The notes below the pieces were generated by a model, which saw nothing but the letters and a program-made list of their open reading frames with translations, searched no databases and was not told the origin of the DNA. Shown here piece by piece: positions 56,607 to 64,000 of a stretch of 64,000 nt of DNA. This stretch comes from Opitutales bacterium. Its GTDB lineage: Bacteria; Verrucomicrobiota; Verrucomicrobiia; Opitutales; UBA953. Position 1 is the first letter of the stretch. The number at the start of each line of letters is the position of its first letter. The stretch lies in contig JAFXKI010000007.1 in NCBI GenBank assembly GCA_017531845.1, forward strand, positions 186,001 through 250,000, in the 5' to 3' direction. The position numbers and the translations under genes were made by a program.

Positions 56607-57506
56607 ATGCGCCCCGGACGTTTTCTTGCCGCCCTGATTCTTCTGCTGATTTGCGTGGTTCTGACACCGAGCACGATTGAGATCGTGCGCGGCATTTTGA
56701 CCTCTCTGCAGGAATCCTTCTTTTCGGAAACGCTCGCGCTCCCGGCATGGATTGATTACGCCGCCGTTTTTGTCTTCGGCACCAGCGGTGCAATGGTCGC
56801 CCGGCAAAAGGGCTACGATTACGTCGGGGCATTCGTGCTCGCCGGCATCACGGCAATGGGCGGAGCACTCGTTCGCGACGGGATTTGCATTCAAGACGGC
56901 ATCTCTCCGATTTTTGAAGACGGCAACTACATGGTTGCCCTAATCTGCGCATGGCTCTGCGGAATCTTCCTCGGCGGTGTTTTAAACAAATTCGACGGGA
57001 TCGTCATGTTTTGCGACGCGCTCGGACTGGGACTTTACGCCGTTTTCGGCACCAACAAATCATTGGTCTACGGCATGACGATTCCGGTCGCCGTCGGCAT
57101 CGGGTTTATCAATGCCGTCGGCGGCGGGTTATTGCGCGATGTCATCGCCCGTGAGGAGCCGATGGTGTTTAAGCCGGGGCAGTTTTACGGCGTCGTCGCC
57201 GTGGTCGGAAGTGCGCTCTACGTCATGCTTCACCAGCTGATCCCGCCGACGATTGCCGCAATCGTCGTTGCCGTCGTTACGCTTGTTTTGCGCTACGCCG
57301 CCGTACGCCTCAACCTGCACAGTCAACCAATCTCGGACACACAGGATTGGCTTCGCGGTTACATTCACGAGTTGCGCCACAAGAAAAAAGAAACGCTCCC
57401 GCCGGATATTTTTGCAAATCTTGACGACGTGGACGATTTTGAAAAACACGAAAAAGCCCGCACCGAGAAGAAAACCAAATCGCGTTCCCGCGACAAAAAC
57501 TCATAG
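56607..57506 (+). CDS. TRIC/UPF0126 family cation channel-like membrane protein
   Basis: The 299-residue protein has about seven membrane helices in residues 1-225. The two internally repeated halves (FVFGTSGAMVARQKGYD ... GGALVRDGI and FCDALGLGLYAVFGTNKSL ... GGGLLRDVIAREEP) are the hallmark of UPF0126/TRIC proteins. Prokaryotic TRIC proteins form trimeric potassium-permeable channels. A charged cytoplasmic tail of about 60 residues, rich in Lys, Arg and Glu, follows and is longer than usual. The gene is divergent from secA and 51 bp ahead of pyrH. Confidence 0.9.
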   Translation: MRPGRFLAALILLLICVVLTPSTIEIVRGILTSLQESFFSETLALPAWIDYAAVFVFGTSGAMVARQKGYDYVGAFVLAGITAMGGALVRDGICIQDGISPIFEDGNYMVALICAWLCGIFLGGVLNKFDGIVMFCDALGLGLYAVFGTNKSLVYGMTIPVAVGIGFINAVGGGLLRDVIAREEPMVFKPGQFYGVVAVVGSALYVMLHQLIPPTIAAIVVAVVTLVLRYAAVRLNLHSQPISDTQDWLRGYIHELRHKKKETLPPDIFANLDDVDDFEKHEKARTEKKTKSRSRDKNS

Positions 57507-57557
57507 CCTTTCGGGAATGCGTTTGACGATACCGAACAACTTTTGAATACTAACGCC

Positions 57558-58286
57558 ATGAGCACCTGCCAAAAACCGAAATACCGCCGCATCGTTCTCA
57601 AAATCAGCGGCGAAGCCCTCAAAAACTATCAAACCGGCGATCCGCTCGATCCCGCCATTCTGAAAAACCTCGCCGAGCAACTTAAACTTTTACACGACAT
57701 GGGTGTTCAGGTTTGCCTCGTTTGCGGCGGAGGAAATATTTTCCGCGGGCTCGCAGGCGCGCGAAATAACGGCACCGACCGCACTACCGGCGACAACATG
57801 GGAATGCTCGCCACCACCATTAACGCTCTCGCCATTATGGATTGCCTTGAGAAAAACGGAATCGACGTACGCGTCCAATCCGCTATTTCCATGGACAAAG
57901 TTGCAGAGCCCTTCATTCTGCGCCGCGCCCTGCGCCACCTCGAAAAAGGACGTATCGTTATTTTTGCTGCGGGAACGGGAAATCCGTTCTGCACCACGGA
58001 TTACGCCGCCGCGCTCCGTGCCAACGAAGTCCACGCAGACATTATTTTTAAAGCGACCAAGGTCGACGGCATTTACACCGCAGACCCGATGAAAGACAAA
58101 AACGCCGTCCGCTACGAAAAAATTTCCTACGACGAAGCTTTGATGAAGCGCCTCGGCGTCATGGATTCCACGGCATTCGCACTTTGCCAGGAAAACCACA
58201 TGCCGATTCTCGTTTTCTCCATGTCGGAAAAAGACGCAATCCGTAAAGCCATTTGCGGCGAATCCATCGGCACGCTCGTTTCGTAA
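57558..58286 (+). CDS. pyrH: Uridylate kinase
   Basis: Phosphorylates UMP to UDP. The 242-residue amino-acid-kinase-fold protein shows RIVLKISGEALKN, VCLVCGGGNIFRGLAG, RTTGDNMGMLATTINALA, AAGTGNPFCTTDYAAALRA and KATKVDGIYTADPMKD, the complete UMP kinase pattern. ATG at 57558 is preferred over a TTG 15 bp upstream. frr follows after 28 bp, the common bacterial pyrH-frr pairing. Confidence 0.97.
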   Translation: MSTCQKPKYRRIVLKISGEALKNYQTGDPLDPAILKNLAEQLKLLHDMGVQVCLVCGGGNIFRGLAGARNNGTDRTTGDNMGMLATTINALAIMDCLEKNGIDVRVQSAISMDKVAEPFILRRALRHLEKGRIVIFAAGTGNPFCTTDYAAALRANEVHADIIFKATKVDGIYTADPMKDKNAVRYEKISYDEALMKRLGVMDSTAFALCQENHMPILVFSMSEKDAIRKAICGESIGTLVS

Positions 58287-58314
58287 ATTTTCTTTTAAAA
58301 CTCATTCATAAATT

Positions 58315-58872
58315 ATGCTCAGCAAAATTAAACAAGATGCCGAGAGCGCAATGAAAAAAGCTCTCGAACACACCGTCAAAGAATTTTCCACAATCCACAC
58401 GGGCAAAGCCGCTCCCGCGATGGTGGAAAATATTCAGGTCGAAGCTTACGGTAGCATGATGCGCTTGAAAGACACGGCTTCCGTTTCCACGCCGGACGCA
58501 CGCACCATCGTCATCACGCCCTTTGACAAAAGTATCATCAAAGACATCGAAAAAGCCATTCTCGGCGCCAATGTCGGACTCACGCCCGCCAATATGGGCA
58601 GTTTCGTCCGTTGCAGCGTTCCCGAGCTTTCCGGCGAACGTCGCGCAGAGCTCGTTAAAGTAGCCAACCGCTACGCCGAAGCCGGACGCGTCGGCGTGCG
58701 CAATTGCCGCCGCGACGCACTTGAACTCGTTAAAAAAATCAACAAGGACAAAGCCGCTTCCGAAGACGATTGCAAACGCACGGAAAAAGACATCCAAACG
58801 CTTACCGACAAGTATATCGCCGAAGTTGACAAGGCACTCAAAGTCAAGGAAGCCGATTTGCAGAAAGTCTAA
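58315..58872 (+). CDS. frr: Ribosome recycling factor
   Basis: Splits post-termination ribosomes together with EF-G. The 185 residues match the family from AMKKALEHTVKEFSTIHTGK to the C-terminal helix (LTDKYIAEVDKALKVKEADL), including PFDKSIIKDIEKAI and RRAELVKVANRYAEAGRVGVRN. Length is normal. It is last in the pyrH-frr operon, with a motif-pair terminator 25 bp later. Confidence 0.98.
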   Translation: MLSKIKQDAESAMKKALEHTVKEFSTIHTGKAAPAMVENIQVEAYGSMMRLKDTASVSTPDARTIVITPFDKSIIKDIEKAILGANVGLTPANMGSFVRCSVPELSGERRAELVKVANRYAEAGRVGVRNCRRDALELVKKINKDKAASEDDCKRTEKDIQTLTDKYIAEVDKALKVKEADLQKV

Positions 58873-58896
58873 TCTGCTTCTTCTGACAGTAAAACA

Positions 58897-58946
58897 AAAG
58901 CGTTCCCGCTCGGCAAAAGCCGTTTTAGCGGGAACGCTTTTTTTTG
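58897..58946. terminator. Bidirectional motif-pair terminator between frr and pflB
   Basis: GCGTTCCCGCT (58900-58910) pairs with AGCGGGAACGC (58927-58937), inner CGGC-AAAA-GCCG stem, eight T after and an A-rich run before. It is nearly identical to 32984-33033. Confidence 0.9.
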
Positions 58947-58959
58947 AGATGCCCAACAA

Positions 58960-61233
58960 TCAGTTGTGCTGATGGAAGGTGCGGGAAACAACGTCGAGTT
59001 GTTGCTCGCGCGTAAGCTTGATGAAGTTCACGGCGTAGCCGGAAACACGCACCGTCAGTTGCGGATATTTTTCCGGGTGATCCATCGCATCGAGGAGCGT
59101 TTCACGATTGAAGATGTTCACGTTGATGTGGTGCGCACCTTTGTTCGGATTAGCTCCGAAGTAACCGTCGAGCAGGCTCGCGAGTTTGACTTCGCGCTCG
59201 GCGAGGTCTTTTCCGAGTGCGCCCGGGACCATCGAGAACGTGTAGGAAATGCCGTCGAGCGAGTCGTCGTAAGGCAGTTTCGCGACGGACATCATGGAAG
59301 CAACGGCGCCCTTCGTGTCGCGCCCGTGCATCGGATTGGCGCCCGGAGCGAACGGCGCTCCCGCGCGGCGACCGTCCGGCGTGTTGCCGGTTTTCTTGCC
59401 GTAAACGACGTTTGACGTAATCGTGAGCACGGATTGCGTCGGGAGCGAGTTACGGTAAGTCGGACACTTGCGGATTTTCGCCATGAAGTTGGAAACAAGC
59501 GAAACGGCGATATCATCCACGCGCGGATCGTTGTTCCCGTAGCAGGGAAATTCGCCTTCGGTAACGAAATCGACGATGAGCCCTTCTTCGTTGCGAACCG
59601 GTTTTACCTTCGCGTATTTAATTGCGGAAAGTGAGTCTGCCGCAACGGAAAGTCCGGCGATCCCGCAAGCCATCGTGCGGAGAATTTCCACGTCGTGCAA
59701 CGCCATTTCAATGCGTTCGTAGCAATATTTGTCGTGCATGTAGTGGATGCAGTTGAGCGCGTTGACGTAGGTTTTCGCGAGCCAATCCTGCATTTTGTCG
59801 AAGCGTTCCATGACTTCGTTGTAGTCGAGCACGTCCTTTTCGTAAATCGGCGTTGCGGGAGCGACCTGCTTGCCGGAGACTTCGTCGCGACCGCCGTTGA
59901 GCGCGTAAAGCAGAGCCTTTGCGAGGTTCGCACGCGCGCCGAAGAACTGCATCTGCTTGCCGATACGCATTGCGGAAACGCAGCAGGCGATCCCGTAGTC
60001 ATCGCCCCAATGCGGACGCATCAAATCGTCGTTTTCGTATTGAATTGAAGAGGTTTCAACGGAAACGCGGGAACAGAATTTCTTGAAATTTTCCGGAAGA
60101 TCTTTCGACCAAAGCACGGTAAGATTCGGTTCCGGAGCCGGTCCGAGATTGTAAAGCGTGTGCAACATACGGAACGAGCTTTTCGTGACGAGCGTGCGTC
60201 CGTCTTCGCCCATACCGCCGATGGATTCCGTCACCCAGGTCGGGTCGCCGGAGAAAAGCGAATTGTATTCCGGCGTGCGGATGAAGCGGACGATGCGAAG
60301 CTTCATCACGAATTGGTCTATCATTTCCTGAAGTTCTTCTTCCGTAACCGTTCCCGCCTTCAAGTCGCGTTCGAAATAAATGTCGAGGAAGGTGGAAACG
60401 CGTCCGAGCGACATCGCCGCGCCGTTTTGTTCCTTAACGGCGGCGAGATAGCCGAGATACGTCCACTGCACGGCTTCGCGAGAATTGCGCGCCGGACGCC
60501 CGAGGTCGCAACCGTAGCTTTCGCCCATTGCCTTGAGTTCGCCGAGAGCGCGGATTTGTTCCGACATTTCTTCGCGGAGGCGAATCACATCTTCCACGAG
60601 CGTATCCGCGTGGTAAGCCGCCTGTTCACGCTGGCGCTGAGCGACAAGAAAATCGATCCCGTAGAGCGCCACGCGGCGGTAGTCGCCGATGATGCGCCCG
60701 CGTCCGTAAGCGTCCGGCAAACCCGTAATGATGTGCGCCGAGCGCGCTTTGCGGATGTCGGACGAATACGCGTCAAACACGCCTTCATTGTGTGTTTTGC
60801 GGTGTTTTTTGAAAATTTCTTCCGTTTTCGGGCTAAGCGAAAAGCCGTAGCTTTCGAGAGCCTGTTTCGCCATGCGGAGCCCGCCGTAAGGCATGAGTGC
60901 ACGCTTGAGCGGCGCATCCGTTTGCAAGCCGACAATGACTTCGAGGTCTTTATTGATATAGCCCGGACCATGCGAAACGATGGAGGAAACAACTTCTTCG
61001 TCGGCATCGAGCACGCCCTTTGCCGTTTCCTGCTTAATCAGCTCGGAAAGTTCTTCCCAAAGCTGTTTCGTTTTTGCGGAAACTCCGCTCAGAAACTTGT
61101 CGTCGCCTTCATAGGGCGTGTAGTTTTTTTGGATAAAATCGCGCGTGTTCACGCTTTTCATCCAATCCCCGGGAACGAATCCTTCCCAGGCGGCGTTCAG
61201 GTTTTCCTGCATCAGGTCTTGTTCGGTTGCCAT
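58960..61233 (-). CDS. pflB: Formate acetyltransferase (pyruvate formate-lyase)
   Basis: Converts pyruvate and CoA to acetyl-CoA and formate, the central anaerobic fermentation step. The 757 residues carry the catalytic cysteine pair Cys417-Cys418 ([11 protein letters not shown]) and the glycyl-radical motif RVSGYAVNF with Gly732, close to E. coli Cys418/Cys419 and Gly734. N-terminal IPGRGRIIG-like [19 protein letters not shown] is also present. The radical must be installed by PflA, whose gene is not adjacent. Codon bias is strong and only two iterated motifs occur in 2.3 kb, suggesting a highly expressed gene. Confidence 0.97.
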   Translation of the reverse strand: MATEQDLMQENLNAAWEGFVPGDWMKSVNTRDFIQKNYTPYEGDDKFLSGVSAKTKQLWEELSELIKQETAKGVLDADEEVVSSIVSHGPGYINKDLEVIVGLQTDAPLKRALMPYGGLRMAKQALESYGFSLSPKTEEIFKKHRKTHNEGVFDAYSSDIRKARSAHIITGLPDAYGRGRIIGDYRRVALYGIDFLVAQRQREQAAYHADTLVEDVIRLREEMSEQIRALGELKAMGESYGCDLGRPARNSREAVQWTYLGYLAAVKEQNGAAMSLGRVSTFLDIYFERDLKAGTVTEEELQEMIDQFVMKLRIVRFIRTPEYNSLFSGDPTWVTESIGGMGEDGRTLVTKSSFRMLHTLYNLGPAPEPNLTVLWSKDLPENFKKFCSRVSVETSSIQYENDDLMRPHWGDDYGIACCVSAMRIGKQMQFFGARANLAKALLYALNGGRDEVSGKQVAPATPIYEKDVLDYNEVMERFDKMQDWLAKTYVNALNCIHYMHDKYCYERIEMALHDVEILRTMACGIAGLSVAADSLSAIKYAKVKPVRNEEGLIVDFVTEGEFPCYGNNDPRVDDIAVSLVSNFMAKIRKCPTYRNSLPTQSVLTITSNVVYGKKTGNTPDGRRAGAPFAPGANPMHGRDTKGAVASMMSVAKLPYDDSLDGISYTFSMVPGALGKDLAEREVKLASLLDGYFGANPNKGAHHINVNIFNRETLLDAMDHPEKYPQLTVRVSGYAVNFIKLTREQQLDVVSRTFHQHN

Positions 61234-61463
61234 ATCGTTGAGTTGACTTTCTGCTTAGTGTTAAAATGTAATAATTACAAAATATAACTGTTTTCTTTGC
61301 AGAGAAAAGCCTAAAAAGCATTTTTTGAAAAACACCCCGCAGGGCCGCTTCTCTACAGAAAACTATTTTTTATCCGCTCTTAAAATAAAAGGCGAGATGT
61401 AAAATTTTTTCCATTTTCTGAAAACAACTGACAAAATTTTTCTTTTTCATCAGATTTTCACGC

Positions 61464-61925
61464 GTGGAAAAAAAATATCACACTCCCGATGATTTTTGCG
61501 TGCGCTTTGCGGAAACGGACTCCGCAAAACTTGCACATTTTACAAATTTCCTACGCTGGGCGGAAAACGCCGAAGGCGATTTTTTTCGAACCTACGGTGC
61601 CTCGCTGATAAAAAAAGATGCAACGGGAGTGCTTCACGGTTTTCCGCGCGTCTCGGTCAAAATTGACTATCGTGCGCCGGCGCACTACGCGGACCGAATC
61701 CGCGTGCGTATTCGCCCGCAAATGTTCCCGCCGGAGGGTTCTCGCAGCATCGATTGGGAATTTCAAATTTCACGTATTGAAAAAAATAATACGGAAACAC
61801 TTTTAGCCTACGGTTCGTGGAAAACCGTTTTCGCGACGATTGACGCTCACGGGAACGTCAAAGCCGGGAACGCCCTTCCCGACGATACTTTTGCAGCCTT
61901 AAAAAAATTTTTTGGCAAAAGCTAA
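61464..61925 (+). CDS. YbgC-like acyl-CoA thioesterase (4HBT fold)
   Basis: A 153-residue hotdog-fold protein. The N-terminal VRFAETDSAKLAHFTNFLRW corresponds to the YbgC/4-hydroxybenzoyl-CoA thioesterase active-site region (usually DTDaxGhVYhanYl), though here the usual first Asp position is Glu. FPRVSVKIDYRAPAHYADRIRVR follows, as in the family. It likely hydrolyses acyl-CoA esters; the substrate is unknown. The start is GTG at 61464, since no in-frame ATG gives a full domain. It is divergent from pflB. Confidence 0.82.
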   Translation: MEKKYHTPDDFCVRFAETDSAKLAHFTNFLRWAENAEGDFFRTYGASLIKKDATGVLHGFPRVSVKIDYRAPAHYADRIRVRIRPQMFPPEGSRSIDWEFQISRIEKNNTETLLAYGSWKTVFATIDAHGNVKAGNALPDDTFAALKKFFGKS

Positions 61926-61934
61926 AAATCCCGC

Positions 61935-61963
61935 TTGACGGATTTGCGAAAAATATCTTTAAT
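61935..61963 (+). promoter_or_regulatory. Sigma-70-type promoter of tRNA-Asp
   Basis: TTGACG (61935-61940), 17-bp spacer, TTTAAT (61958-61963), 24 bp ahead of the tRNA. This is the best promoter match in the window. Confidence 0.75.
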
Positions 61964-61987
61964 GGACTTTACAAACTTATCACCAAC

Positions 61988-62064
61988 GGGGTGGTAGTTC
62001 AGTTGGTTAGAACGCCTGCCTGTCACGCAGGAGGTCGCGGGTTCGAGTCCCGTCCATCCCGCCA
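61988..62064 (+). tRNA. tRNA-Asp (GTC)
   Basis: Acceptor GGGGTGG pairs with CCATCCC. Anticodon stem CCTGC/GCAGG holds CTGTCAC, anticodon GTC. T-arm CGGGTTCGAGTCCCG; CCA is encoded. Confidence 0.97.
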
Positions 62065-62067
62065 TTT

Positions 62068-62093
62068 AAAAGCCCGCAGAAATGCGGGCTTTT
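62068..62093 (+). terminator. Terminator after tRNA-Asp
   Basis: AAAAGCCCGCA and TGCGGGCTTTT enclose a GAAA tetraloop 3 bp after the tRNA. Confidence 0.85.
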
Positions 62094-62208
62094 CTGTATT
62101 CCGAAGCCGGAGAGAAAGATTGGACTAAAGGTGAAAGATTAAAGAAAAGACGGTGCAATCCCTGCACCCGGCTACCAGCTCTTACGTAAATACAAGTTCC
62201 GTAATTTT

Positions 62209-64000
62209 TTACTGCCGTAGGAGGAAGTCGCGGAGTTCGCGAAGTCTTTTTTGCGGATCAAGCGAAGCGAGGCGCGGGAAATTAACTCCGATTTTGACAA
62301 AATCTCCGCGACGCCGGCGCGCGCGTATCGTTCCCGCCTCAGTTTCAAGTTCGACGATTCCGTGTGCTTCCGCGATACAACGCAATTCAGCGATTGCGCA
62401 AAACGCCGTTGCCTCCGGAGGCAAGGCGCCGAAGCGGTCCGCCATGGATTCTTTGACGACGCGCACCTCGTCGGGCGTTCCCGCCATCGCGAGGCGGCGG
62501 AATGCGTCGATTCTCACGCGCACATCGGAAATGTAGCTCGCCGGAAGCGTTGCCGAAATCACGCCCCCTCGATGCGCAGCGTTTTTTTCGTCTTTCAAAA
62601 TCTGATACTCGTTGCGCATATCCTTCGCACCGGATTCGGGCAAATTTGAAAACCGCACAAAATCCAAGCGTATTTCCGCGCGGAAAATTTTTACCGGATT
62701 TTCGCCCTTCAAGCCTGCAATGCTTTGGCGAAGAAGTTGGCAATACAACTCAAAGCCGACTCCGGCGATGTGCCCGCTCTGCTTCATGCCGAGAATATTT
62801 CCCGCCCCGCGAAGCTCCAAGTCGCGCATGGCGATGCGGAAACCCGCGCCGAGCTGGTTAAACTGGCGCAAGGCGGAAAGCCGTTTCTTAGCAGCGGAAA
62901 TCAGTGTGCGGTGCCGATGCAAAAGCAAGTACGCGTATGCCTGCCGGTTAAAACGCCCGACGCGCCCGCGAAGCTGATAAAGTTGCGACAATCCGAAGCG
63001 GTCGGCGGCTTCGATGATAATCGTGTTGCAATTCGGAATATCCAGTCCGGTTTCGATAATTGTCGTGCAAACAAGGACATCGAACGTTCCCGCGACAAAA
63101 TCCGTCATCACGCGTTCCAAATCCCGCTCTTCCATCTGCCCGTGCCCAACGGCGATTTTTGCCTCGGGAACAAGCGTCTTTAAAAGTTCGGCGACCTGAT
63201 AAATCGTATCGACGCGGTTGTGCAGATAAAAAACCTGACCGCCGCGCCGGATTTCGTGCAAAATTGCTTCTTTTACGAGCTTCGGCTCATAGGTTTTGAC
63301 AACGGTCTGAATCGGCAAGCGTTCCCACGGTGCGGTTTCGATTACGCTCAAATCGCGAGCACCCATGAGTGCCATATAAAGCGTGCGCGGGATCGGAGTC
63401 GCGCTCATCGCAAGCACATCCACGTTTTCACGAAAGCGTTTTATTTTCTCCTTTTGCTTCACTCCGAAACGATGCTCTTCGTCGATGACGAGTAAGCCGA
63501 GTTTTTTAAATTTAACAGCGGCGGAAAGCAGCGCATGCGTCCCGATGACAATATCTAATTCCCCGCTTGCAAGTTGCGACAAAATTTTTGCCCGTTGCGA
63601 AGGCGTGCGGAAGCGCGAAAGCATTTCCACCGAAACCGGATACTGCGCGAAGCGGTCTCGAAACGTATTGAAATGCTGCTGAGTAAGCACTGTCGTCGGC
63701 GCAAGAAATGCCACCTGGTATCCGCTTAGAACGGCTTTGAATGCGGCGCGAATGGCGACCTCCGTTTTCCCGAAACCGACATCGCCGCAAACGAGGCGGT
63801 CCATCGGAGAGGCTCGCTCCATATCGAGTTTGGTTTCGTAAATTGCTTTTGCCTGATCCGGCGTTTCGGTAAACGGGAACGCACGCTCAAACTCGCGTAA
63901 CCACGGGAGCGCGTCGTCCGGCTCGGAAGCTATGCCGGGCTTGGTTTGCCGGGAAGCCTGAAGAGAGAGCAGTTCCGCCGCGAAATCAAGCGTCGCTTTT
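62209..64000 (-). CDS. mfd: Transcription-repair coupling factor Mfd, C-terminal part (partial)
   Basis: Mfd removes stalled RNA polymerase and recruits UvrAB. The frame is open to the window edge, so about 597 codons of an expected 1,100 or more are visible. The first seen region, [20 protein letters not shown], is the end of the RNA-polymerase-interacting part. The helicase follows with [40 protein letters not shown] (Walker A), [18 protein letters not shown] (DEEH) and [20 protein letters not shown]. The TRCF C-terminal domain ends the protein. It is convergent with tRNA-Asp. Confidence 0.96.
   Translation of the reverse strand, partial: KATLDFAAELLSLQASRQTKPGIASEPDDALPWLREFERAFPFTETPDQAKAIYETKLDMERASPMDRLVCGDVGFGKTEVAIRAAFKAVLSGYQVAFLAPTTVLTQQHFNTFRDRFAQYPVSVEMLSRFRTPSQRAKILSQLASGELDIVIGTHALLSAAVKFKKLGLLVIDEEHRFGVKQKEKIKRFRENVDVLAMSATPIPRTLYMALMGARDLSVIETAPWERLPIQTVVKTYEPKLVKEAILHEIRRGGQVFYLHNRVDTIYQVAELLKTLVPEAKIAVGHGQMEERDLERVMTDFVAGTFDVLVCTTIIETGLDIPNCNTIIIEAADRFGLSQLYQLRGRVGRFNRQAYAYLLLHRHRTLISAAKKRLSALRQFNQLGAGFRIAMRDLELRGAGNILGMKQSGHIAGVGFELYCQLLRQSIAGLKGENPVKIFRAEIRLDFVRFSNLPESGAKDMRNEYQILKDEKNAAHRGGVISATLPASYISDVRVRIDAFRRLAMAGTPDEVRVVKESMADRFGALPPEATAFCAIAELRCIAEAHGIVELETEAGTIRARRRRGDFVKIGVNFPRLASLDPQKRLRELRDFLLRQ

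Overview
This window looks like a chromosomal segment of a Verrucomicrobia-type bacterium, probably an Opitutales/Puniceicoccales-like gut or sediment organism. The assignment is an inference. It rests on three short secreted proteins ending in PEP-CTERM sorting signals (VPEPSAFG...RRRRK), a serine-type sulfatase, pyruvate formate-lyase and class I fumarase beside an oxygen-dependent class I ribonucleotide reductase, near-absence of Shine-Dalgarno sites, and roughly 50% G+C. I did not run any search.

Layout. 1-5.2 kb is a restriction/defence-like island: the end of hsdM, a GxxExxY gene between 42-bp direct repeats, a mosaic hsdS, an AlbA_2 (Schlafen-type) protein and a convergent KAP P-loop NTPase. 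5.3-9.8 kb holds fumarase, a sulfatase and a PEP-CTERM protein. 9.9-17.8 kb holds nrdAB and a leftward dxr-pheT-folK group. 17.9-27.5 kb holds cysE, DedA, an M48 protease, rsmI, two RNA-methyltransferase-like genes, dgkA, an FAD oxidoreductase and a secreted nuclease. 27.6-44.2 kb carries tRNA-Leu, a tandem aspartyl protease, argD, glgP, leuS, tRNA-Pro, an SLC13 transporter, tRNA-Ala, tRNA-Gln, recD, dgt and two more PEP-CTERM proteins. 44.3-64 kb holds purD, a dnaX split at an A10 tract, grpE-dnaJ, a SWIM/SNF2 helicase, secA, a TRIC-like channel, pyrH-frr, pflB, tRNA-Asp and the 3' part of mfd.

The most striking signal is not a gene. The motif GCGGGAACG (complement CGTTCCCGC; core GGGAACG) recurs close to 200 times by eye in 64 kb, in both orientations about equally, in coding and non-coding DNA and in all reading frames; chance predicts about 8 for a 7-mer on two strands. 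It forms inverted pairs in most of the strong intrinsic terminators. This is the pattern of the DNA uptake sequences of Neisseria (DUS) and Pasteurellaceae (USS), which makes it a candidate uptake-sequence system in a lineage where I know of none. It is absent from 1670 to 5330, covering the AlbA_2 and KAP genes, which supports recent foreign origin of that part.

Genes work mainly in housekeeping: nucleotide supply (nrdAB, dgt, purD, pyrH), translation (pheT, leuS, frr, rsmI, tRNAs), protein folding and export (grpE, dnaJ, secA), DNA replication and repair (dnaX, recD, mfd), and fermentation and storage carbon (pflB, fumarase, glgP). Coding starts were chosen by conserved N-termini because ribosome binding sites give no help.
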